Source: Actinomycetota bacterium (GTDB lineage: Bacteria > Actinomycetota > Thermoleophilia > Gaiellales > Gaiellaceae). From it: a stretch of DNA of 6,130 nt. The stretch spans positions 1-6,130 of the forward strand of contig VAXT01000064.1 in NCBI GenBank assembly GCA_005883245.1, in the 5' to 3' direction. The translations under genes were made by a program, and so were the position numbers. Of the stretch, positions 1-5,918 are shown piece by piece (the stretch's first letter is position 1; every line of letters begins with the position of its first letter). The notes below the pieces were generated by a model, which saw only the letters and a list, made by a program, of their open reading frames with translations, had not been told where the DNA came from and searched no databases.

Positions 1-1
1 C

Positions 2-736
2 CTGGAGGGCAAGGAGCGAACGACGCTGTGGGTGCTCGCGCTCGCGATCGACTACCTCGGCGTCCTCGTCGGCCGCGGGCAAGGCTGGCGGCTCTCGCCC
101 GGGCACTTCGCAGAGCGTCACGGCCTGGTCGTGATCATCGCGATCGGCGAGTCGATCGTGGCGCTCGGAGTCAGCGCCTCTGGAACACCGCTCACGGCAG
201 GCGTGATCACGACCGCCCTCGTTGGCATGACGATCGCGACGGCCCTCTGGTGGGCCTACTTCGACTGGGTCGCGATCCTTCTCGAGCACCGGCTGCGGGA
301 GGCGACGGGCACAGCGCAGACGACCCTGGCGCGCGATGCGTACAGCTACCTCCACTTCGTGATGGTCGCCGGGATCGTGCTGTTCGCGATGAGCCTGAAG
401 AAGGCGCTCGGGAACTACGACGCCCATCTGGCCGCGGTTCCCGCGACTGCCCTGTGCGCCGGTCTCGGCGCCTACCTGCTCGCGCACGTGCTGCTCCGCT
501 ACCGGATCTCGGGGACGATCGGCCGCGGACGCCCGCTCGCCCTCGTCGCGTTGATCGTCTTCTGGCCGTTCGCCGACGAGGTGCCGGCGCTCGCCGCGCT
601 CTCGGTGACTGCAGCCGTCTTCGTCGTCCTGATCGCCTACGAGGCCATCCGGTATCGCGAGTCGCGCTCTTCCATCCGGCACGGTGCCGTTCCGACCGCG
701 GAGGTTATGACCGGACGGCGCGTCCCGGAGACCTGA
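2..736 (+). CDS. LtrA-family (low temperature requirement protein A-like) membrane protein, 5'-truncated
   Basis: The reading frame is open from base 2, so the start lies outside the window; 244 residues remain of a family usually about 360-400 long. The family hallmark is visible near the start of the fragment: HFAERHGLVVIIAIGES, followed by IVALG. Several hydrophobic stretches follow and look like membrane helices: ITTALVGMTIATALWWAYF, a helix around LHFVMVAGIVLFAM, AGLGAYLLAHVLL, LALVALIVFWPF, and a last one around VTAAVFVVLIAY. The C-terminus is a short, basic, probably cytoplasmic tail. LtrA proteins are polytopic inner-membrane proteins named from a Listeria cold-growth locus; their biochemical activity is not established. 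The gene converges on the LanC-like gene, so it is not part of the minus-strand run. Family assignment is firm; function is not. Confidence 0.9.
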   Translation: MEGKERTTLWVLALAIDYLGVLVGRGQGWRLSPGHFAERHGLVVIIAIGESIVALGVSASGTPLTAGVITTALVGMTIATALWWAYFDWVAILLEHRLREATGTAQTTLARDAYSYLHFVMVAGIVLFAMSLKKALGNYDAHLAAVPATALCAGLGAYLLAHVLLRYRISGTIGRGRPLALVALIVFWPFADEVPALAALSVTAAVFVVLIAYEAIRYRESRSSIRHGAVPTAEVMTGRRVPET

Positions 737-789
737 CGGACAGCTCCTCGTCGATCGCCCGCCTCGGACGACGGCAGCGCGTGGGTCTC

Positions 790-811
790 GAGCTCGACCG
801 ACGGCGAGCTC
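790..811. terminator. possible hairpin between convergent genes
   Basis: GAGCTCG (790-796) and CGAGCTC (805-811) are perfectly complementary around an 8-base loop. The site sits in the 94-bp gap between the convergent LtrA-family and LanC-like genes, where a bidirectional terminator would be expected. There is no T-tract on either side, so an intrinsic terminator is only a guess; in DNA of this GC content such a stem can arise by chance. Confidence 0.2.
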
Positions 812-830
812 TGGCGCCTGCGCCCCTAGC

Positions 831-1991
831 TCAGTCCCAGGACTCGAGCACCGGATATCTGCTGGCGCCGTCGATGCAGTCGGCGGCGTAGAGCGCGACT
901 CCCACGTCGCCGGTCCACAGCGAGTACCGGCCGTTCCCTCGCCGCTCGACCTGCCCGAGCGCGTGCATCGCGAACCGCCGTGCGCGCTCGAGCCAGAGCT
1001 CGTCGCCCGTGCGCTCGAAGACCTTGAGGAACGCGTGCCCGTTTCCCGCCGTCCCGTGGCAGATGCCCGATCCCTTCTCCATGCCGGGCGGTCCCGCCTG
1101 CCAGGCCAGCTCGGCGCCGCCCAGGAGCAAGTCCTCGTCCAGGTACGACGCTGCGCCCGCAGCGATTCCGGGTGCCCCGGCGCACCACTGGAGCCGTAGA
1201 CGAGGCGCGTCCATCGCCTCGCGGGTCGGCCAGTTCACGAGCCCCTCCTCGCGGACGGCCAGCCCGGCGAGCGCCGCGGCGGTCTCGCGCTCGAGCTGCT
1301 CCCGGCGCGGATCGTGCCTCAGCGCGAGGACGATCCCGACGAGGCCGTGCGGCGCGGTCAGGCTACGGAATGTCTCGCCGTAGAGCCGGTTCGTCCAGAG
1401 CCCGTCGTCGTCCCTGGCCGCCCAGACCGACTCGGCGCTTTCCCGCCACGCCTCGTCCCAGCGCTCCTCGCCGGTCCATTCGAGCATCGCCCGTGCCGCG
1501 AGCATCGTGCCGGGCGCGCCCCACATGATCTCGACAGCCTCGTTGGCGACGTTCTCGCGCACCCGCGCGTACAGCTCGTCGGCCAGCTCGACGCTCGGCG
1601 CCAGCCGCCAGGCGACGATCAACGGCCCGCTCTCACCGGTGAGGAGCGCGGAAGCCGCAGCCTCCGGAAGCGAGTCCCCCTGCGCGTAGTCGGGCAGCTC
1701 GCGCCACAGCTCGAGGGTGCGAGCCGCCGCGGCCGGCAGATCGATCGAGGTCTGCGCGAGACCCCGGCGGCGCAGTGCGTCGAGCGCCCAGATCACGCCC
1801 GACGCACCGACGTAGAGGTCCTTCAGCGGCGGTGTCGCGAGGTAGACGTCCCACTCCTCGGCCGGCCAGAGCTGCTCCGGGTCGAAGGCCGCGTCCGTGT
1901 CGGCGACGATCCGCGCGATCGCGTCGCGGGCGCGACCCTCGCCCCATGTCTCGTCAGTCAGCGGCTCGTGGAGCCCCGGGTCGTACAGCAC
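831..1991 (-). CDS. LanC-like (lanthionine synthetase C-like / LANCL) zinc protein
   Basis: 386 residues, about the usual length for a stand-alone LanC-like protein. The family fold is an alpha/alpha toroid with a zinc ion held by Cys, Cys, His. All three ligands can be placed: C270 in LQWCAGAPGI and C311-H312 in GICHGTAGNGHAF. H215 in TAPHGLVGI matches the catalytic His of NisC (AHG motif); repeating glycine motifs near 62-65 (VGASG) and 157-161 (WGAPG) fit the toroid's inner helices. Known relatives either cyclise lantibiotic precursors or, as eukaryotic LANCL proteins, add glutathione to dehydroamino acids. No precursor peptide, LanB or LanM is in view, so a lantibiotic role is unsupported. 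The GTG start at 1991 lacks a clear Shine-Dalgarno, and lies 29 bp after the SRPBCC stop; translation may be coupled. It is the last gene of the minus-strand run. Family is confident, substrate unknown. Confidence 0.88.
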   Translation of the reverse strand: MLYDPGLHEPLTDETWGEGRARDAIARIVADTDAAFDPEQLWPAEEWDVYLATPPLKDLYVGASGVIWALDALRRRGLAQTSIDLPAAAARTLELWRELPDYAQGDSLPEAAASALLTGESGPLIVAWRLAPSVELADELYARVRENVANEAVEIMWGAPGTMLAARAMLEWTGEERWDEAWRESAESVWAARDDDGLWTNRLYGETFRSLTAPHGLVGIVLALRHDPRREQLERETAAALAGLAVREEGLVNWPTREAMDAPRLRLQWCAGAPGIAAGAASYLDEDLLLGGAELAWQAGPPGMEKGSGICHGTAGNGHAFLKVFERTGDELWLERARRFAMHALGQVERRGNGRYSLWTGDVGVALYAADCIDGASRYPVLESWD

Positions 1992-2020
1992 GTGCGCATG
2001 TTCGCACCCGGAGCGCCGGC

Positions 2021-2488
2021 TCAGGCTTCGCGCTCGCCCGCGTGCACCTCGCCGCGCCAGGCACCGGTCTCGGCGCCCATGGTCTCGACGAGCTGCTTGA
2101 ACCGCTTGAGATCGGCCCCTACCTGGCGTGAGTCGAGCCCGATCTTCGCGCCGAGCTGCTCCATCAAGCCGTCGGGCTCGTACGACATCTCAACCGTGAT
2201 CAGCGTCGAGTCGGGGCCGAGCTGCTCGAACGTGACGATCCCGTTCGGCCCGTTGCCCGAAGTCGCCCGCCAGGCGATCTTCTGATCGGGAACCTGCTCG
2301 ACGATCTCGGCCCCCCACTCGCGGCTCGCGCCGCCGACGTTGGCGACCCAGCGCAGGTGCGTGTCGTCGATCTGCGTGACCGACTCGACGCCGTCCATGA
2401 ACTTCGGGAACTGCTCGAACTGCGTCCACTGGTTGTAGGCCGTGCTCACCGGGACGACGACGTCGATCGATTCTTTGATCGTTTCCAT
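2021..2488 (-). CDS. SRPBCC (START/polyketide cyclase-like) family protein
   Basis: 155 residues, the normal size for a single-domain SRPBCC protein. The layout fits the helix-grip fold: first strand METIKESIDVVVPV (1-14), first helix STAYNQWTQFEQFPKFM (15-31), a run of antiparallel strands including HLRWVANV (44-51) and KIAWRATSG (70-78), then a long C-terminal helix (about 107-136) that closes the ligand cavity. The FPKFMDGV turn and IAWR strand are typical of the 'cyclase/dehydrase' SRPBCC group. These proteins bind hydrophobic ligands or act as cyclases, but most members, including this one, have no known ligand. The ATG start has a good Shine-Dalgarno (AAGGGGG, six bases upstream). It lies 60 bp after the hydroxy-acid oxidase and 29 bp before the LanC-like gene. 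The last 15 residues are charged and probably disordered. Confidence 0.88.
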   Translation of the reverse strand: METIKESIDVVVPVSTAYNQWTQFEQFPKFMDGVESVTQIDDTHLRWVANVGGASREWGAEIVEQVPDQKIAWRATSGNGPNGIVTFEQLGPDSTLITVEMSYEPDGLMEQLGAKIGLDSRQVGADLKRFKQLVETMGAETGAWRGEVHAGEREA

Positions 2489-2518
2489 GTGACCCCCTTC
2501 TGAGTTGCTCAGGCTGCT

Positions 2519-2537
2519 GCTGCCCGTTTCGGGCGGC
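2519..2537 (-). terminator. hairpin between hydroxy-acid oxidase and SRPBCC genes
   Basis: GCTGCCCG and CGGGCGGC pair (one G-T) around a TTT loop, giving a compact GC-rich stem about 12 bases after the oxidase stop. A smaller stem, CTGAG (2500-2504) with CTCAG (2508-2512), follows just before the SRPBCC Shine-Dalgarno. Neither has a T-tract on the minus strand. They could be a weak terminator, an mRNA-processing or stability element, or chance. Confidence 0.25.
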
Positions 2538-2548
2538 GCGAAACGCTC

Positions 2549-3622
2549 TCAGGCCGAGGCGAGGCCGACGTGCTTGCGCGTAACGTCGGCGGGGGATGCG
2601 CAGCCGCAGAGTGCAAGGGCGAGCTCGATCTCGCCGCGCAGCAGCTCGAGGACGTGCTGGACGCCGTCGGCGCCTCCGACGGCGAGCCCCCACAGCGGCG
2701 CGCGGCCCGCGAGCACCGCCTGCGCCCCGAGCGCGAGCGCTTTCACGACGTCCGTCCCGCGCCGGATCCCGCCGTCCATGAGCACGGCGACACGATCGCC
2801 GACCGCCTCGACCACCTCCGGCAACGCGTCCAGTGCGGCAGCGACGCCGTCCAGCTGGCGGCCGCCGTGGTTCGAGACGACGACTCCGTCCGCGCCCGCC
2901 TCCGCGGCCAGCAACGCGTCCTCCGCCGTGAGGATGCCCTTGACGAGCGTCGGCAGCGAGGAGACCGAGCGCAGCCACTCGAGGTCCTGCCACGTGAGCG
3001 TGTCGTCGACGGCCCAGCTGATGTCTTCCGGCGACACGGCACGGCTCGCCTCGGCCAGCGCGACGAAGGCCGGAACCGGCAGCCCCTCCGGAACGGCGAA
3101 ACCGGTCTGCAGATCCCGCTCGCGTCGGCCGAGACACGGCAGGTCGACCGTCGCGACGACCGCGCCGTACCCGGACGCCTCGGCCCGCTCGACGACGTCG
3201 CGGACGAAGCCGCGGTCGCTCGACCAGTAGAGCTGGAACCAGCGCGGCGCCTCGGGCGCGGCCTCGGCAACCTCCTCGATCGTGGCCGTGGCGAACGTGG
3301 ACAGGCAGAGCCCGGTCCCCGCGGCCGCGGCGCCTCGCGCCATCGCCACCTCTCCCTCCGGATGCACCGTCCGCTGGAAGGCGGTCGGCGCGACGAACAC
3401 GGGCATCGAGCTCTCGGTGCCGAGCACCGTGGTCGCAGTCGTCACCCGTGAGACGTCGACGAGCATCCGCGGCCGTAGGATCCAGCGCTGGAACGCGGCA
3501 CGGTTCTCCCGCAAGGTCCATTCGTCGTCGGCCCCACCGACGACGTACCCGAAGACGCCCGGGTCGAGCCGGGCCTCCGCCGCGCGCGCATAGTCATCGA
3601 CGTTGAGGAGAGGCTCCGGCAC
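2549..3622 (-). CDS. FMN-dependent alpha-hydroxy-acid oxidase/dehydrogenase (internal start within the larger frame)
   Basis: From the internal GTG the product is 357 residues, the usual length for glycolate oxidase/L-lactate dehydrogenase-type flavoproteins. These TIM-barrel FMN enzymes oxidise 2-hydroxy acids to 2-oxo acids. The catalytic and FMN-binding residues of spinach glycolate oxidase can all be placed: Y26 (GYVVGGADDEWTL), Y132 (WFQLYW), D160 (TVDLP), K228 (LVKGI), H252 and R255 (SNHGGRQLD); the phosphate-binding DGGIRRGTDV (283-292) and GAQAVLAGRAPLWG (299-312) are also intact. It should be an active enzyme; the substrate (lactate, glycolate, mandelate or other) cannot be read from sequence. 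The start is supported by AGGAGGA seven bases upstream and by the normal family N-terminus (MPEPLLNVDDY) beginning exactly there. The same frame runs on upstream into XdhC with no stop, so this is either a separate gene or an internally initiated product. Confidence 0.7.
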   Translation of the reverse strand: MPEPLLNVDDYARAAEARLDPGVFGYVVGGADDEWTLRENRAAFQRWILRPRMLVDVSRVTTATTVLGTESSMPVFVAPTAFQRTVHPEGEVAMARGAAAAGTGLCLSTFATATIEEVAEAAPEAPRWFQLYWSSDRGFVRDVVERAEASGYGAVVATVDLPCLGRRERDLQTGFAVPEGLPVPAFVALAEASRAVSPEDISWAVDDTLTWQDLEWLRSVSSLPTLVKGILTAEDALLAAEAGADGVVVSNHGGRQLDGVAAALDALPEVVEAVGDRVAVLMDGGIRRGTDVVKALALGAQAVLAGRAPLWGLAVGGADGVQHVLELLRGEIELALALCGCASPADVTRKHVGLASA

Positions 3623-4513
3623 CCGCCTATCCTCCTGCAGACGCCTAGGAAACGCGCAGACCTCGGCGTGGATGCGGCCGGAGGCGTTTCTGAGCCGCCC
3701 ACCGGAGCGGCCGGCGCGCACGGCGAGGATCTCGGCCAGAATCGAGACCGCGGTCTCGGCCGGAGTCTCGGCGCCCACGTCGAGGCCGGTGGGCCCGGAA
3801 ATGCGGTCGACCTCTTCTTCGGTCAGGCCTTCCTCGAGGAGCAGGCCGCGGCGCCGTTCCTGCGCCCTCCTCGAGCCGATCGCTCCGACGTAGAACGCGT
3901 CGCTGCGCAGCGCGCGTGCAAGCGCCGGGACGTCGAAGCGCTCCTCGTGCGTGAGCACGACGACGGCGGTCTTCTCGTCGACCTCGATCCGTTCGAGGAG
4001 CTCGTCGGGCCACTCGACGAGCAGCTCGTCCGCGGCGGCAATCCGCTCCCGGGTCGCGAACGTCGCGCGCGGATCGGCGACGACCGTGTCCCAGCCCAGC
4101 TCTTTGGCGCCCCGGCACAAAGCCTCTGCGATGTCGACGGCGCCGAAGACGACGAGCCGGTTGGGCGCGGAGGCCTCCGCGAGCCGCTCGAGGTCGCTCA
4201 GCGCGACGCGCTCGATGCCGACGTCGATCTCGCCTCCACACGGGAGGCCGACCGATCCGGCCTGTTCGTCCGTGATCCCATAGGTGAGCACCTGCGGCTC
4301 GCCCGCCGCGAGCACATCACGTGCCGCGACCGCGACTTCGCTCTCGACGCAGCCGCCCGAGACCGACCCTGCGAGCTCCCCCCGCTCCGAGACGGCCAGC
4401 TTCGAGCCGACCGGCCGGGGGGCGGAGCGCCGCGTGGCGAGGACCGTGGCGAGAGCCATGTGCTCGTCGCCGCGGTCTCGCCATCGAATGAGCTGGTCGA
4501 GGATCTCTCTCAT
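2549..4513 (-). CDS. XdhC-family domain fused in frame to FMN-dependent alpha-hydroxy-acid oxidase
   Basis: One uninterrupted 654-residue frame holds two complete proteins. Residues 1-about 282 are an XdhC/CoxI-type protein: N-terminal domain with RSAPRPVGSKLAV (29-41), GSVSGGCVE (49-57) and PCGGEIDV (91-98), then a Rossmann domain with VVFGAVDIAEAL (121-132), VVVLTHEERFD (184-194), YVGAIGSRRAQERR (208-221) and GLDVGAETPAETAVSILAEI. XdhC proteins help deliver sulfurated molybdenum cofactor to xanthine dehydrogenase-type enzymes; no such enzyme is in view. Residues 298-654 are the oxidase described separately. The joint is about 15 residues (AEVCAFPRRLQEDRR) with no family match that I recognise, and its DNA carries an AGGAGGA ribosome-binding site for an internal GTG. 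XdhC itself starts at ATG 4513, 25 bp after the sigma stop, with only a weak Shine-Dalgarno. Whether the cell makes a 654-residue fusion, two proteins, or both is open; a sequencing error that removed the XdhC stop is also possible. Confidence 0.75.
   Translation of the reverse strand: MREILDQLIRWRDRGDEHMALATVLATRRSAPRPVGSKLAVSERGELAGSVSGGCVESEVAVAARDVLAAGEPQVLTYGITDEQAGSVGLPCGGEIDVGIERVALSDLERLAEASAPNRLVVFGAVDIAEALCRGAKELGWDTVVADPRATFATRERIAAADELLVEWPDELLERIEVDEKTAVVVLTHEERFDVPALARALRSDAFYVGAIGSRRAQERRRGLLLEEGLTEEEVDRISGPTGLDVGAETPAETAVSILAEILAVRAGRSGGRLRNASGRIHAEVCAFPRRLQEDRRVPEPLLNVDDYARAAEARLDPGVFGYVVGGADDEWTLRENRAAFQRWILRPRMLVDVSRVTTATTVLGTESSMPVFVAPTAFQRTVHPEGEVAMARGAAAAGTGLCLSTFATATIEEVAEAAPEAPRWFQLYWSSDRGFVRDVVERAEASGYGAVVATVDLPCLGRRERDLQTGFAVPEGLPVPAFVALAEASRAVSPEDISWAVDDTLTWQDLEWLRSVSSLPTLVKGILTAEDALLAAEAGADGVVVSNHGGRQLDGVAAALDALPEVVEAVGDRVAVLMDGGIRRGTDVVKALALGAQAVLAGRAPLWGLAVGGADGVQHVLELLRGEIELALALCGCASPADVTRKHVGLASA
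3630..3636 (-). promoter_or_regulatory. strong internal Shine-Dalgarno for the hydroxy-acid oxidase
   Basis: On the minus strand AGGAGGA is followed by a seven-base spacer (TAGGCGG) and then GTG at 3622-3620. This is close to ideal spacing and is the best ribosome-binding site of the whole XdhC/oxidase frame. It argues that ribosomes start here whether or not they also arrive from XdhC. Confidence 0.7.
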
Positions 4514-4525
4514 CGCCCAGCTACG

Positions 4526-4545
4526 AGCCTATCGAGGCCTAGGCT
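4526..4545 (-). other. small hairpin spanning the sigma-factor stop codon
   Basis: AGCCTA (4526-4531) and TAGGCT (4540-4545) pair around an 8-base loop; the TAG stop of the sigma gene is inside one arm and the element fills most of the 25-bp gap to XdhC. There is no T-tract. It may dampen read-through into XdhC or be chance. Confidence 0.2.
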
Positions 4546-5582
4546 GCCCGCTCCAGCTCGTCGTCGCTCTGCGGCGCGCCGCCGAGGAGCTCGGCGAGTT
4601 GCGCGATCGCCTCCCCCTCGACCTGGCGGACACGCTCGCGGGAGATTCCGAGCTCCTTGCCGATCGTCTCCAGCGGCTGCGGGTCGCCGTCGAGCCCGAA
4701 CCGCAGCTCGAGCACCCGGCGCTCGCGCTCCGGGAGCCGACTCAGAGCGCTTCGAACCTCGAGCCGCCGCAGCGAGTCGACCGCCTCGTCCTCCGGGTCG
4801 ACCGCCAGCGGATCTCCGAACAGGTCGCCGAGCTCGCCCTCTTCGTCGGCGCCGACACGCTGGTTGAGCGACACGGGCGCCGCTGCCGCGTCGAGCGCCT
4901 CGTCGACGTGCCGCAGCGTGAGCTCGGCGGCCTCGGCCAGTTCCTCGCGCGTCGGCTCGCGGCCGAGCCGTACGCTCAGCTGGCGTGCAATCCGCGCGAG
5001 CTTGAGCCGGCGCTCGTGGACGTGGCTCGGCACGCGGATCGTGGCCGACTGGCTCGAGATCGCCCGCTGACAGGCCTGCCGGATCCACCAGGTGGCATAG
5101 GTCGAGAACTTGAAGCCGCGCCGCCAGTCGAACTTCTCGACTGCGCGGTTCAGCCCGATGACTCCGTCCTGGACCAGGTCGCCCAGCGGGACCTCGTGTC
5201 CCTGGTAGCGCTTGGCGATCGAGATCACGAGCCGGAGGTTGGAGTTGATCATGCGCTCCTTCGCGGCCGTGTCTCCGCGCTCGATCCGCTTGGCGAGCGC
5301 GACCTCCTCGGACGCGGTCAGCAGCGGATAGCGCCCCGCCCTCGTCATGAAGAGGGTCAGGGCGTCGGTCGAGCCCGAGAGCTCGTGGCTCTCGGCCGGC
5401 TCGCGCACCGGAGTGGCGACGTCGACCTCGCGCGCCTCGAGCTCGGCCTCGAGCGCCGTGACCTCGCCCTCGTCGAGGTCGTGCTCTGCGGCGAAGGCCT
5501 CGAGCGCGCTCTCCTCGATCGTCCCACGCTCCTCGGCCTCGCCCAGGAAGGCCTGGATCGGCTCCTCGAGGATCACGGTCAC
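4539..5582 (-). CDS. RNA polymerase sigma-70 family factor (group 1/2-like)
   Basis: 347 residues from GTG 5582. Numbered from that start: an acidic N-terminal segment (about 8-55) in place of a full region 1.1; region 1.2 (about 73-103, DALTLFMTRAGRYPLLTAS); region 2 with NSNLRLVISIAKRY (113-126), the core-binding GDLVQDGVIGLNRAVEKFD (134-152) and the -10 melting/recognition KFSTYATWWIRQ (158-169); region 3 with the finger-like PVSLNQRVGADEEGELGDLF (236-255); region 4 (about 280-333) with LRFGLDG and the -35 helix ISRERVRQVEGEAI (313-326). All four domains place it with primary-type sigma factors rather than ECF. It directs RNA polymerase to promoters; whether it is housekeeping or alternative is not decidable here. 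The start GTG overlaps the rpmE stop as GTGA; GAGG lies five bases upstream. A second in-frame GTG at 5576 is equally possible. The open frame continues upstream inside rpmE, which I reject as coding. Confidence 0.93.
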   Translation of the reverse strand: MTVILEEPIQAFLGEAEERGTIEESALEAFAAEHDLDEGEVTALEAELEAREVDVATPVREPAESHELSGSTDALTLFMTRAGRYPLLTASEEVALAKRIERGDTAAKERMINSNLRLVISIAKRYQGHEVPLGDLVQDGVIGLNRAVEKFDWRRGFKFSTYATWWIRQACQRAISSQSATIRVPSHVHERRLKLARIARQLSVRLGREPTREELAEAAELTLRHVDEALDAAAAPVSLNQRVGADEEGELGDLFGDPLAVDPEDEAVDSLRRLEVRSALSRLPERERRVLELRFGLDGDPQPLETIGKELGISRERVRQVEGEAIAQLAELLGGAPQSDDELERAA

Positions 5583-5788
5583 AGGCTCCTCGCCTTCTGC
5601 CGCCGGCGCTCGAAGCGCTCGACCCGGCTGCCGCCGGCGACGGGGCGCTCCGTGCCGGTGTACGCCGGATGGCAGTTCGAGCAGGCGTCGACGACCAGCT
5701 CGCTCCGGGTCGAGCGGGTCGTGAACGTGTTGCCGCACGATGTGCAGCGAACGCTTGTGAGCATCAGCTCAGGATGAATCGACTTCAA
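5579..5788 (-). CDS. rpmE: 50S ribosomal protein bL31, zinc-binding type
   Basis: 69 residues, normal for bL31. It opens MKSIHPELMLTSV, the usual bL31 N-terminus, and carries two Cys pairs, C15-T-S-C18 and C36-S-N-C39, followed by HPAYTG and GGSRVERF: the zinc-containing ('C+') form that sits at the central protuberance and bridges the ribosomal subunits. The start is a TTG, chosen because AAGGAGG lies eight bases upstream and because the family N-terminus begins exactly there; an upstream in-frame start at 5839 would add 17 residues foreign to the family. The stop overlaps the sigma-factor GTG by four bases. As a C+ form it is normally replaced by a Cys-less paralogue under zinc starvation; no paralogue is in view. 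A basic C-terminus (RRRQKARSL) fits rRNA contact. Confidence 0.95.
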   Translation of the reverse strand: MKSIHPELMLTSVRCTSCGNTFTTRSTRSELVVDACSNCHPAYTGTERPVAGGSRVERFERRRQKARSL

Positions 5789-5796
5789 AAGAATTT

Positions 5797-5803
5797 CCTC
5801 CTT
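5797..5803 (-). promoter_or_regulatory. rpmE: Shine-Dalgarno deciding the TTG start of rpmE
   Basis: Minus-strand AAGGAGG followed by eight bases (AAATTCTT) and TTG. Its strength and position select the TTG at 5788 over upstream in-frame codons. Confidence 0.85.
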
Positions 5804-5816
5804 CAGAGTTGGGGCG

Positions 5817-5829
5817 CGGCCAAGGGCCG
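5817..5829 (-). other. short stem-loop in the rpmE leader
   Basis: CGGCC (5817-5821) pairs with GGCCG (5825-5829) around three bases, 14 bases upstream of the rpmE Shine-Dalgarno. It could contribute to a leader structure; five GC pairs alone are weak evidence in this DNA. Confidence 0.3.
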
Positions 5830-5852
5830 GCACGCCCACACATGAGTTAGAA

Positions 5853-5864
5853 CGCTCCGGAGCG
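5853..5864. repeat. perfect 12-bp palindrome upstream of rpmE
   Basis: CGCTCCGGAGCG reads the same on both strands, about 65 bp upstream of the rpmE start. It could be a repressor site or part of a leader stem. There is no loop, which favours a protein-binding site over a hairpin, if it is functional at all. Confidence 0.35.
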
Positions 5865-5883
5865 CGGAGATATTTCGCCGCCG

Positions 5884-5900
5884 ATCCCTGAATGAGGGAT
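5884..5900 (-). other. stem-loop in the rpmE upstream region
   Basis: ATCCCT (5884-5889) and AGGGAT (5895-5900) form a six-pair stem with a five-base loop. It lies between the spaced arms at 5919-5958 and the 12-bp palindrome, within what would be the rpmE leader if transcription starts near 5930. Confidence 0.3.
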
Positions 5901-5918
5901 TTCGCGCCAACCGGAGAA

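Noticed and set aside
1314..2285. 323-codon plus-strand open frame
   Set aside because: Antisense to the LanC-like and SRPBCC genes with no family features.
831..2488. Lantibiotic biosynthesis cluster
   Set aside because: Only a LanC-like protein is present; no precursor peptide, dehydratase, transporter or protease is visible in the window.
2190..3521. 443-codon minus-strand open frame across the oxidase and SRPBCC genes
   Set aside because: Arg/Gly-rich frame-shifted shadow of two well-identified genes on the same strand.
5583..5738. Upstream extension of the sigma frame by 52 residues
   Set aside because: It lies wholly inside rpmE in another frame, is Arg/Pro-rich low-quality sequence, and a coupled GTG with a Shine-Dalgarno at the rpmE stop explains the start better.
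4284..5777. 497-codon plus-strand open frame
   Set aside because: Antisense shadow of the sigma, rpmE and XdhC genes, typical of high-GC DNA; its Arg/Leu-rich translation matches no family while the other strand gives clear domains.
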